The position numbers and the translations under genes are program-made. A stretch of 64,000 nt of DNA from Streptomyces sp. CB02980 (GTDB lineage: Bacteria > Actinomycetota > Actinomycetes > Streptomycetales > Streptomycetaceae), in NCBI RefSeq assembly GCF_014451325.2, contig NZ_JACSCH020000002.1:434001-498000 (forward strand). Direction: 5' to 3'. The notes under the pieces were generated by a model. The model saw nothing but the letters and a program-made list of their open reading frames with translations. It made no database searches and was not told where the DNA came from. Every line of letters starts with the position of its first letter. The stretch's first letter is position 1. Shown here one piece after another: positions 45,814-53,771 of the stretch.

Positions 45814-46949
45814 CGATCCAGCTCCGCGAGGATCTCGGCGGTGTGCTCGCCGTGGCCGGGGGCGGCGCCGCGCAGCGAGTCGAGTCCGGCACCGAACAGG
45901 ACGGGAAAGCGGACCTGCCGGCGCGGCTCCTCGGTCGGCGACCCCGGCAGGGTCCCCACCAGGTCGCGGGCTTCGACGTGCGCGTCGGCAAGGAACGCGT
46001 CGGTGGTCTCGTACACCGGCGCCCAGGGCAGATCCAGTCCGGCGAGCGCGGCGCACCACCAGGCCAGGTCGCGGCGGGCGAAGACGCCGGTGAGCAGCTC
46101 CCGGACCGGCCCACGGGCCCGGGTGCGCGCCGCGCGGCGGTCGTACGCGTCGTCGTCGAGCTCGGGGAACTCCCCGGCGAAGGCCGTGCGGAAGGTCAGC
46201 CAGAACTTGTCCTCGAAGGTCGCGAGCGCGATCCGGCCGCCGTCGGCGGCGGTGAACACGTCGTTGTCGCCGGTGACCAGGGGGCTGTCGGCGGGGTCGG
46301 GCAGTGTGCGCAGAGGCAGCGCGAGCGGTCCGGCCCAGGCGGCGGCCGCCTCGTGCAGCGACACGTCGAGGTGCTGGCCGTGGCCGGTGGCGCGGGCGGA
46401 GGCGACGGCGACCGCGGTGGACAGCGCCGCGTACATCGCTCCGGCGAGGTCGGCGATCCTCAGGCCCACCCGGTCGACGCGCTCGCCGGGGCGGTGCGGC
46501 ACGGCGAAGAAGCCGGACAGGGCGAGGAAGTTGAGGTCGTGGCCGGGCCGGGAGGCGTAGGGGCCGTGCTGTCCGAAGCCGGTGATCGAGCACAGCACCA
46601 CCCGCGGGTTGGCCTCGCGCAGCCGCGCGTACCCGAGGCCCATGGCGTCGAGGACGCCGGGCCGGTGACTCTCCACCACGGCGTCGCTGCGCTCCACCAG
46701 ACGCAGCAGGGTGTCCCGCCCGGCCGGATCGCGCAGGTCCAGGACGAGGGAGCGCTTGTTGCGGTTGAGCGCCGCGAACGTCTCCGGCTCGACGAGCCTG
46801 CCGTAGTCGCCGCCGTCCGGGCTCTCCACCTTGACCACGTCGGCGCCGAGGTCGGCCATCAGCACCGTCGCGAATCCGCCGGGCAGCAGCCGCGAGAGAT
46901 CGAGGACCCTTATGCCGTCCAGGGCCGGCCAGCCCGCCGTCACTTCCAC
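45810..46949 (-). CDS. CaiB/BaiF-type CoA transferase
   Basis: 379 residues, family III CoA transferase: GIRVLDLSRLLPGGFATVLMADLGADVVKVE at the N-terminus, NRNKRSLVLDLRDPAG, the catalytic Asp in RPGHDLNFLALSG, and LAGAMYAAL. Moves CoA between carboxylic acids. GTG 46949 follows AAAGGAG with six bases spacing; the frame stays open far upstream but carries no family sequence there. Operon with the acyl-CoA dehydrogenase; divergent from the acyl-AMP ligase. Confidence 0.9.
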   Translation of the reverse strand: MEVTAGWPALDGIRVLDLSRLLPGGFATVLMADLGADVVKVESPDGGDYGRLVEPETFAALNRNKRSLVLDLRDPAGRDTLLRLVERSDAVVESHRPGVLDAMGLGYARLREANPRVVLCSITGFGQHGPYASRPGHDLNFLALSGFFAVPHRPGERVDRVGLRIADLAGAMYAALSTAVAVASARATGHGQHLDVSLHEAAAAWAGPLALPLRTLPDPADSPLVTGDNDVFTAADGGRIALATFEDKFWLTFRTAFAGEFPELDDDAYDRRAARTRARGPVRELLTGVFARRDLAWWCAALAGLDLPWAPVYETTDAFLADAHVEARDLVGTLPGSPTEEPRRQVRFPVLFGAGLDSLRGAAPGHGEHTAEILAELDR

Positions 46950-47187
46950 CTGCGACTCCTTTCGCTCCCGCGGCCTCCGGTCGAGGGCGGGCACAAGCCG
47001 GGCGCACGCTACCGGCGGCCGGACGGCCGGTCCTGGACGGGATCTGCACGGCTCCTGCCTCCCTCGTCCGGTTCCCTCCCGGGAGGGAACGGCTTCCAGC
47101 CGCCGGGGGATCCGGCGGCTGGGGCCCGCGCGGTGGGATGGGACCAGCGCCGGACGGACCGGCAGCCCACCGCCGAGGAGACTCACC
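46950..47187. promoter_or_regulatory. Divergent promoter with a 20-bp palindrome
   Basis: 238 bases between CaiB-like (-) and acyl-AMP ligase (+). It contains a perfect 20-base palindrome at 47071-47090 (GTTCCCTCCCGGGAGGGAAC) and, just after, an 11-bp hairpin (47096-47106 with 47112-47122). The palindrome has the size and symmetry of a dimeric repressor operator. CGAGGAG at 47173-47179 is the ribosome site of the ligase. Confidence 0.7.
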
Positions 47188-48876
47188 ATGCAGGTCAGCG
47201 CCGCACCGGCCGCCCCGCGCACCGCCACCCCGCACGCCGACGTGCCGCACATCAAGACCCCCCTCGTCGAGTCGCTCCGCCCCGCGGACACCGGGGCGCC
47301 GCTCTCGGACCACACCGTCGGCTCCCTGCTGCGCGAGGTCGCCGCGGGCCGGCCGGACGCCCCGGCCCTGGAGTCGGTCCCGGACGACGGCGGCGCCCCG
47401 CGCCGCTGGACGTACGCCGAACTGCTGGCCGAGGCCGAGAGCGTGGCCGGCGGGCTGCGGGAGCGCGTCGGACTCGGCGCGCGGGTCGCCCTGTGGGCGC
47501 CGAACGTCCCGGAGTGGCCGATCGTCGCGTACGCGGCGGCGATGGCCGGGGTGACGCTGGTGACGCTCAACCCGGCGTTGCGGGCCGGCGAGCTGGCCCA
47601 CGCCCTGCGCGCCTCCGAGGCCGAGATGCTGATCCACGCGGACGCCGTCCGGGGCTACGACATGGCCGGGACGGTACGGGCGGTGACGCCGGACCTGCCG
47701 GGTCTGCGGCACGTCGTGCCGCTCGCCGCGTGGGAGTCGCTGCGGGGTGCCGCGCCGCTGCCCTCGCAGGAGGAGATCGCCGCCGTCCCGGCGCAGATAC
47801 AGTTCACCTCCGGCACCACCGGCGACCCGAAGGCGGTGCTGCTCTCGCACCGGTCCGTGGTCAACGTGGCCCGGCTGACCTTCGAGGGGCTCGGCGTCCA
47901 CGACGGCGCGACCGTGGTCTCCCCGCTGCCGATGTTCCACACCGCCGGCTGTGTCATCTCCTGCCTGGGGCCGCTGTGGAGCGGCGGCGTCTTCACGCTC
48001 CTGGAGCGCTTCGACCCCAAGGTCCTCTTCGAGGTGCTGCGCCGCTCCCCCGGCGCGGTGCTCACCAGTGTGCCGACGGTGCTGACCGCCCTGAACGACG
48101 TGGCACGCTCCGCCGACGGCACGCCGGTCCGGCTCTCCTCCGTCCTCACCGGCGCGGCGCCGGTGCGCCCGCAGCTCATCACCGAGACCGAGGAACTGTT
48201 CTCGACCACGGTGTTCAACCTGTACGGGCAGACCGAGCTGGCCTCCGTGGTCACCCTGACCCGCCCGGACGACACCGCCGAGGACAAGACCAGCACCGTC
48301 GGCCGGCCGCTGCCGCACGTCGCGTGCAAGATCGTGGACCCGGACACCGGCCGGGTGCAGCCGCTCGGCGTCCCCGGCGAGATCTGCGCCCGCGGCTACC
48401 AGCAGCTCCTCGCGTACTACGGCGACGCGGAGGCCACCGCGCGGAAGGTGGACGCGGACGGCTGGCTGCACACCGGGGACCTCGGTTCGATGGACGCGAC
48501 CGGCGCGGTCCGGATCGAGGGCCGGCTGAGCGACCTGATCATCCGGGGCGGCGAGAACATCGCGCCCGGGCCTGTCGAGTCCTTCCTCAGCACGCTGCCG
48601 GGCGTCCGCGACGCCCTGGTGGTGGGGGTGCCGGACGACCGGTGGGGCGAGATCGTCGCCGCGGTGCTGCTGCCCGCCGCCGACCGCCCGGAGGGCCCGG
48701 ACGCCGAGGAGTGCGTCGCCCTCTGCCGCGAGCAGCTGTCCCCGCACAAGATCCCGGCCCGGTGGTACCTCGCGGACGGGCTGCCGCTGACCGCCTCGGG
48801 GAAGATCCAGAAGTTCCGGGTCCGGGAGCTGATCGCCGAGGGCGCCCTCCCCCGCCTCGACGCACCGCGCGCCTGA
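47188..48876 (+). CDS. Acyl-CoA synthetase (AMP-forming)
   Basis: 562 residues, ANL superfamily. Motifs: QFTSGTTGDPKAVLLSH (P-loop), LYGQTELAS, DGWLHTGDLGSMD, GRLSDLIIRGGENIAPGPVE and SGKIQKF with the catalytic Lys. LVxSxGTxGxPK-type loop and YGQTE are those of acyl-CoA ligases rather than NRPS A domains; there is no amino-group Asp. Activates a carboxylic acid as acyl-CoA, substrate unknown. Good ribosome site (GAGGAG, seven bases). Followed 66 bases later by the LLM oxidoreductase on the same strand. Confidence 0.92.
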   Translation: MQVSAAPAAPRTATPHADVPHIKTPLVESLRPADTGAPLSDHTVGSLLREVAAGRPDAPALESVPDDGGAPRRWTYAELLAEAESVAGGLRERVGLGARVALWAPNVPEWPIVAYAAAMAGVTLVTLNPALRAGELAHALRASEAEMLIHADAVRGYDMAGTVRAVTPDLPGLRHVVPLAAWESLRGAAPLPSQEEIAAVPAQIQFTSGTTGDPKAVLLSHRSVVNVARLTFEGLGVHDGATVVSPLPMFHTAGCVISCLGPLWSGGVFTLLERFDPKVLFEVLRRSPGAVLTSVPTVLTALNDVARSADGTPVRLSSVLTGAAPVRPQLITETEELFSTTVFNLYGQTELASVVTLTRPDDTAEDKTSTVGRPLPHVACKIVDPDTGRVQPLGVPGEICARGYQQLLAYYGDAEATARKVDADGWLHTGDLGSMDATGAVRIEGRLSDLIIRGGENIAPGPVESFLSTLPGVRDALVVGVPDDRWGEIVAAVLLPAADRPEGPDAEECVALCREQLSPHKIPARWYLADGLPLTASGKIQKFRVRELIAEGALPRLDAPRA

Positions 48877-48942
48877 CGCGTGCTGCCGAATCCCGCCCCC
48901 GACGTCCCGTCACCCCGCCGACGCACCCCCGGAGCCCCCGCC

Positions 48943-49986
48943 ATGAAGATCTCCATGCAGCTGAAGTACGACACCGACATCGTCGCCGCGGCCGGCCAGG
49001 TGGCCGAACTGGAGCGGGCCGGCCTGGACCTGGTCTGGGTGCCGGAGGCGTACGGCTACGACGCACCCAGCTTCATGGGCTTCCTCGCCGCCCGCACCGA
49101 GCGGATCGAGATCGGTTCCGGCATCCTCTCGGTGTTCAGCCGGACGCCCGCCCTGCTGGCGATGACCGCGGCCGGCGTCGACGCCCTGTCCGGCGGACGC
49201 TGCCACCTCGGCCTCGGCTCCTCGGGCCCGCAGGTCGTCGAGGGTCTGCACGGGGTGCCGTACAGCGCGCCGGTGGCCCGGACCCGCGAGACCATCGAGG
49301 TCATGCGCGCCTTCTGGCGGCGGGACGAGCCGGTGCGCCACCAGGGGTCCACGATCACGCTGCCGCTGCCCGAGGGGCAGGGCACCGGCCTCGGCAGGCC
49401 GATGCGGCTGCTGACGCCGCCGGTCCGCCCGTCCGTCCCGGTGTGGGTGGCCGCGCTCGGCCCGAAGAACGTCCGGATGGTCGCGGAGACCGCCGACGGC
49501 TGGCTGCCGCTGTTCTTCGTCCCCGAGTGGTGCGACCGGGTGTGGGGGCCGGCGCTCAAGGAGGGCGCCGCGACCCGCGCGCCCGAGCTGGGCCCGCTCC
49601 AGATCTCGGCGGGCGGGCTGCTCGCGATCGGCCCGGACGCCGAGCGGGCCCGGGAGCTGGCCCGCGGCCAGCTCGCACTGTTCGTCGGGGGCATGGGCGC
49701 GCCCGGCCACAACTACTACTACGACCTGATCAGCCGGTACGGCTATGCCCGTGAGGCCGAGACGATCCAGCGGCTGTTCCGGGTCGGCGACAAGGCCGGG
49801 GCCGCGGCCGCCGTGCCCGCCGCACTGCTCGAAGCCACCACGATCTGCGGCACGGAGAGCTATGTGAGGGATCGCCTGGACGCCTACCGCGAGGCCGGGG
49901 TCACCCATCTCCAGGTCGTGCCGGTGCCGCAGGAGGGCGAGTCCGAGGCGACGGTGGTCTCCCGCCTGAAGGACCTCGTCGGCTGA
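48943..49986 (+). CDS. LLM-class (F420-dependent type) oxidoreductase
   Basis: 347 residues, luciferase-like TIM-barrel fold: AGLDLVWVPEAYGYDAPSFMGFLAARTERIEIGSGIL, TAAGVDALSGGRCHLGLGSSGPQVVEG, and VPVWVAALGPKNVRMVAETADGWLPLFF. Relatives in actinobacteria use F420 (or FMN) and reduce or dehydrogenate diverse substrates. In a gene pair with the acyl-CoA synthetase, and convergent with the response regulator only 35 bases away. Confidence 0.9.
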   Translation: MKISMQLKYDTDIVAAAGQVAELERAGLDLVWVPEAYGYDAPSFMGFLAARTERIEIGSGILSVFSRTPALLAMTAAGVDALSGGRCHLGLGSSGPQVVEGLHGVPYSAPVARTRETIEVMRAFWRRDEPVRHQGSTITLPLPEGQGTGLGRPMRLLTPPVRPSVPVWVAALGPKNVRMVAETADGWLPLFFVPEWCDRVWGPALKEGAATRAPELGPLQISAGGLLAIGPDAERARELARGQLALFVGGMGAPGHNYYYDLISRYGYAREAETIQRLFRVGDKAGAAAAVPAALLEATTICGTESYVRDRLDAYREAGVTHLQVVPVPQEGESEATVVSRLKDLVG

Positions 49987-50021
49987 CGGATGCCGTCGGC
50001 CCCGTGAGCCCCGGAGCCTTC

Positions 50022-50672
50022 TCAGCCCGCGCCGACGAACCCCGACTCGTACGCCAGGACCACCGCCTGCGTCCGGTCGCGCGCCCCCAGCTTCGCCAGG
50101 GTGCCGCTGACATGGGTCTTGACCGTCTGCACCCCCAGGAACAGCTGCGCGGCGATCTCCGCGTTGGACATCCCCCGCGCCATCAGCCGCAGCACGTCCG
50201 CCTCCCGCTCCGTGAGCTGGGCGCGGGCCAGCGCGTCGCCCGGCTCACGGGCCTGACGCCCCTCTACCAGCGAGCGGATCGCGGCGGGAAAGAGCACCGA
50301 GTCCCCGGTCGCCACGGTACGGACGGCCTGGACGATCTCGGCGGGCCGGGACCGCTTGAGCAGGAACCCCGACGCCCCTTCCCTGAGCGCCTCGTAGACG
50401 TAGTCGTCCCGCTCGAACGTGGTGATCACCAGGACTCTCGGCGGGTCGGCGACGGCGGCCATGAGATCGCGGGTCGCGGTGATGCCGTCGACGGTGGGCA
50501 TCCGTACGTCCATGACGACCACGTCCGGGCGCAGCCTCCGGACGAGCGGCACCACCTCGCAGCCGTCGGAGGCCTCGCCGACCACGGTGATGCCCTCGGC
50601 GTTGCCGAGGATGGCCGACATGCCGGCCCGGACGAGCTCCTCGTCGTCGACGAGGAGTACGGAGATGTCCAT
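50022..50672 (-). CDS. NarL/LuxR-type response regulator
   Basis: 216 residues. Receiver domain with acidic pocket LLVDDEE and phosphorylation site Asp55 (VVVMDVRMP), Thr in VITTFE, Lys in GFLLKRS; C-terminal LuxR-type HTH (LTEREADVLRLMARGMSNAEIAAQLFLGVQTVKTHVSGTL region). Start may be ATG 50672 or GTG 50678, the latter overlapping the kinase stop as GTGA. Partner of the histidine kinase upstream; probably controls the adjacent ABC transporter. Confidence 0.94.
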   Translation of the reverse strand: MDISVLLVDDEELVRAGMSAILGNAEGITVVGEASDGCEVVPLVRRLRPDVVVMDVRMPTVDGITATRDLMAAVADPPRVLVITTFERDDYVYEALREGASGFLLKRSRPAEIVQAVRTVATGDSVLFPAAIRSLVEGRQAREPGDALARAQLTEREADVLRLMARGMSNAEIAAQLFLGVQTVKTHVSGTLAKLGARDRTQAVVLAYESGFVGAG

Positions 50673-50674
50673 GA

Positions 50675-51898
50675 TCACGATCCCAAGCGTAGGGGAAGAC
50701 GGGCGCTGACGGTCCAGCGCCCCGATGCGGCTCCGGCGGTGGCCCGGCCGCCCAGCAGCGCGGCGCGCTCCCGCAGACTTCGCAGCCCCTTGCCGGTGCC
50801 GGGAGCCCGCGGGGCCTCCTCCACCAGCGCGTTCGCGACGGTGAGCCGCACCTGTTCGCCGGTGACGTCCAGGTCGACGTCCACGGGTGAACCGGGCGCG
50901 TGCTTCATGGCGTTGGTGAGCGCCTCCTGAAGGATGCGGTACGCCTCGCGGGAGACCACGCCCGGGACTGCGTCGACCTCGGCGACGGTACGCGAGCGCA
51001 CCGTGACGCCCGCCGCGCGGCTGGCCTCCAGGAGCTGCCCGACGTCCGCGAGCGTGGGCCGGACGGTGCGGGCGGCCGTCTCGTCCTCCTTCAGATAGCC
51101 GAGGGTGCGCTCCAGGTCGTCCATGGCGCGGCGGCCGGTGTCCTCGATGGCGGTCAGCGCCCGGATCGCGAAGTCCCGGTCGGTGTCGATGAGTTCGCGG
51201 GCCGCGCTCGCCTGAAGCACGGTGACCGTGAGGGCGTGGCCGATGGAGTCGTGGAGTTCGCCCGCGAGCCGGTTGCGGGCCAGCAGCTCGTCCGCCAGGC
51301 GCTCCGCCTCCGCGAGCCGCTCGGCCGTCGAGGGGCCCAGCAGCCGGCGCGCGAGGGCGAGTTGTACGTGCCCGGCCCATACGACCAGCACGAACGCGGC
51401 GAGCAGCAGCGGCGGCACCAGGCCCAGGTACCAGATATGCCGGTGGCCGCCGGGGATGGTGACGCCGAGGATCGTCCGGGCTCCCTCGACGGCGGGCGCG
51501 GACGCCAGCGTTCCCGTGACGGACAGCAGCTGGGCGACGACCGTGGCGACGAGCAGTCCCCACCAGCAGCGCAGCACCAGCCAGACGCTGGTGCGCCGAC
51601 GGTCGGAGAGGCTCCGGGCCGGGGCACGGCCGATGTCGTTCTCGTCGTCCGGCACGAGCAGCAGCCGCGCCTGGATGCCCTCCGCGCGCCGCGTCCCCGG
51701 CACCAGGCCGAGCAGCAGCAGGGGGACCACCGGCACGAGGGCGCAGGCCGCGAGGGTACGGCCCAGGTTGTCGGTGATGCCGGGCCACACCAGCACGCAG
51801 ACCGGTCCCACGGCCCCGCCGAGCAGCAGATGGAGCCCGCGGGCGTACGTACGGCCCTGGCGCAGGGCGTCGTGGAGCGTCGACGGCAGACGTCTCAT
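50675..51898 (-). CDS. Sensor histidine kinase (HisKA_3 family)
   Basis: 407 residues. N-terminal half has four or more membrane segments (LHLLLGGAVGPVCVLVW, LAACALVPVVPLLLLGLV, LLVATVVAQLLSV, WYLGLVPPLLLAAFVLVVWAG). Dimerisation/phosphoacceptor motif GELHDSIGHALTVTVLQ carries the His, and the ATPase domain has EALTNAMKHAPGS and GTGKGLRSLRERAALLGG. No large extracellular domain, so it probably senses the membrane or an intramembrane signal. ATG 51898 follows a GGAGGGAG site. Divergent from the ABC transporter by 83 bases. Confidence 0.93.
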   Translation of the reverse strand: MRRLPSTLHDALRQGRTYARGLHLLLGGAVGPVCVLVWPGITDNLGRTLAACALVPVVPLLLLGLVPGTRRAEGIQARLLLVPDDENDIGRAPARSLSDRRRTSVWLVLRCWWGLLVATVVAQLLSVTGTLASAPAVEGARTILGVTIPGGHRHIWYLGLVPPLLLAAFVLVVWAGHVQLALARRLLGPSTAERLAEAERLADELLARNRLAGELHDSIGHALTVTVLQASAARELIDTDRDFAIRALTAIEDTGRRAMDDLERTLGYLKEDETAARTVRPTLADVGQLLEASRAAGVTVRSRTVAEVDAVPGVVSREAYRILQEALTNAMKHAPGSPVDVDLDVTGEQVRLTVANALVEEAPRAPGTGKGLRSLRERAALLGGRATAGAASGRWTVSARLPLRLGS

Positions 51899-51981
51899 GG
51901 GGATCAACTCCCTCCCCGGGGGGAGGTGACTCCCGCCGCCGGGGGATCCGTCCGGGTCCGCCGGACGATTGGCTTGAGGAC

Positions 51982-52947
51982 ATGAACAGGGACAACGGAA
52001 CGGCGCACGGTGCGGGCGACGCACCCGCCGTGGAAGTACGGGGTCTGGCGAAGGCCTACGGCGACAGAACGGTGGTGCAGGGCCTCACCTTCCAGGTGCG
52101 GGCCGGTTCGGTCACCGGCTTCCTCGGCCCGAACGGTGCGGGGAAGTCGACCACCCTGCGGATGATCCTGGGGCTGGACCGGCCCACGGCGGGCGAGGTG
52201 CTCATCGCGGGGCGGCCGTACGGCCGGCTGGTCGAGCCGCTGCGCCACGTCGGCGCGCTGCTGGACGCCGGCGCGGCGCATCCGGGACGGACCGCTCGCG
52301 ACCATCTGCTCTGCATCGCCCACACCGGCCGCATGCCGCGGGCGCGGGTCGACGAGGTGTTGGAGCAGGTCGGCCTGGAGTCCGCGGCCCGTCGGCGGGT
52401 CGGCGGGTTCTCGCTGGGGATGCGTCAGCGGCTGGGCATCGCCGCGGCTCTGCTCGGCGACCCCGAGGTGCTGATCCTCGACGAGCCGGTCAACGGCCTG
52501 GACCCGGAGGGCATCCGCTGGCTGCGGCACTTCCTCAAGGGACTGGCGGCCCGGGGCCGGGCGGTGCTGATCTCCAGTCATCTGATGACGGAGACGGCGC
52601 TGCTTGCGGACCGGCTGGTCGTGATCGGCCGGGGCCGCCTGCTGGCGGACGTGTCCATGGCCGAGTTCGCCGCGGAGCACGGCCGCTCCCGGGTGCGGGT
52701 ACGGGCCGACGAGCCGGAGCGGCTGCGCGAGGCCCTGGTGCGCAAGGGGCTGCGGGTGGTAGCGGGCGACGGCGGCGCGCTGGAGGTGCACGCGGCGGAG
52801 GCCGCCGATGTCGGCCGGATCGCGGCTCACGAGAGGGCCGCCGTCCTGGAACTGGTCCAGGTCGAGGACTCGTTGGAAGAGGCTTTCATGCGCATGACCG
52901 CCGATTCGGTGGAGTACGGGGGGCGACCCCTCGGAGAGGTGGTCTGA
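51982..52947 (+). CDS. ABC transporter ATP-binding protein
   Basis: 321 residues. Walker A GPNGAGKST, signature FSLGMRQRLGIA, Walker B VLILDEPVNGLDPEG, switch His in ISSHLM. DRA-type exporter ATPase with a C-terminal extension ending EEAFMRMT, as in bacteriocin and antibiotic exporters. The permease starts two bases after its stop. Divergent from the kinase; the whole is a typical drug-sensing two-component/ABC unit and could be self-protection for the peptide, though it may be unrelated. Confidence 0.94.
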   Translation: MNRDNGTAHGAGDAPAVEVRGLAKAYGDRTVVQGLTFQVRAGSVTGFLGPNGAGKSTTLRMILGLDRPTAGEVLIAGRPYGRLVEPLRHVGALLDAGAAHPGRTARDHLLCIAHTGRMPRARVDEVLEQVGLESAARRRVGGFSLGMRQRLGIAAALLGDPEVLILDEPVNGLDPEGIRWLRHFLKGLAARGRAVLISSHLMTETALLADRLVVIGRGRLLADVSMAEFAAEHGRSRVRVRADEPERLREALVRKGLRVVAGDGGALEVHAAEAADVGRIAAHERAAVLELVQVEDSLEEAFMRMTADSVEYGGRPLGEVV

Positions 52948-52949
52948 CG

Positions 52950-53699
52950 ATGTCTGTCAACGCGGTGCTCCGCTCGGAGTGGACGAAGATCCGCTCGGTG
53001 CGTCCGGTCCTGTGGTCGCTGCCGCTGGCCGCGGCCCTGCTCGTCGCCATCGGCGCCGGCGTGTCGGGGTCGGTCGGCCCCGAGGAGGCGGACGGCCCGG
53101 GCTTCGACCCGGTGCAGCTCGGTTACTACGGCATCCTCTTCGCCCATGTCGTCGTGATCGCCTTCGCCGTTCTGGTGGTCGGCAACGAGTACCAGCACGG
53201 CGCGATCCGGGTCTCGCTGGCGGCGGTGCCCCGGCGCGGTCTGATGTACGCGGCCAAGCTGACCGTCGGGGCGGTGCTGGCCCTGGTGGCCGGCGTGGTC
53301 GCCTCGCTGTGCACGTTCTTCCTCTCGCAGCAACTGCTCGGCGAGCACGGCACGGCGTTCGGCGATCCGGGGACGGTGCGGGCGATCGTGGTGGGGGCCC
53401 TGTACTTCCCGCTGCTCGCGGTCATGTGCATGGGGTTCACGGCGATGCTGCGCAGTCTGATGCTCTCCATGGGCGTCCTGATCCCGGTGCTGTTCCTGGT
53501 CTCCCCCGTGCTGGCCGAGATCCCCGGCCTGAAGGAGCTGGCCTGGTACCTGCCCGACCGGGCCGGCCAGTACGGGCTGCGGCTCGACCCCGCCGTCGCC
53601 GCGCCCTACAGCCCCATGACCGGGGTGCTGGTCATGGCGGTGTGGGCGGCCGCTGCGGCGGTCGGCGGCTGGCTGACGCTCCGCACCCGCGACGCGTGA
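52950..53699 (+). CDS. ABC-2 type permease
   Basis: 249 residues with about six hydrophobic segments (for example LWSLPLAAALLVAIGAGV, ILFAHVVVIAFAVLVVGNEY, VLALVAGVVASLCTFFL, SMGVLIPVLFLVSPVLAEI, VLVMAVWAAAAAVGGWL). NEYQHGAIRVSLAAVPRR is the conserved cytoplasmic motif of ABC-2 permeases. Partner of the ATPase upstream; exports or removes its substrate from the membrane. Confidence 0.92.
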   Translation: MSVNAVLRSEWTKIRSVRPVLWSLPLAAALLVAIGAGVSGSVGPEEADGPGFDPVQLGYYGILFAHVVVIAFAVLVVGNEYQHGAIRVSLAAVPRRGLMYAAKLTVGAVLALVAGVVASLCTFFLSQQLLGEHGTAFGDPGTVRAIVVGALYFPLLAVMCMGFTAMLRSLMLSMGVLIPVLFLVSPVLAEIPGLKELAWYLPDRAGQYGLRLDPAVAAPYSPMTGVLVMAVWAAAAAVGGWLTLRTRDA

Positions 53700-53721
53700 G
53701 CGCTCCGCCGCCGTGAAGGAC

Positions 53722-53768
53722 GCGTGAGGGGACGGGGACGGTGGGCATCGACGACCGTCCCCTCACGC
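53722..53768. terminator. 14-bp hairpin terminator, bidirectional
   Basis: Arms 53722-53735 and 53755-53768 pair perfectly around a 19-base loop, between the permease (+) and the convergent regulator (-). Confidence 0.75.
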
Positions 53769-53771
53769 CGT

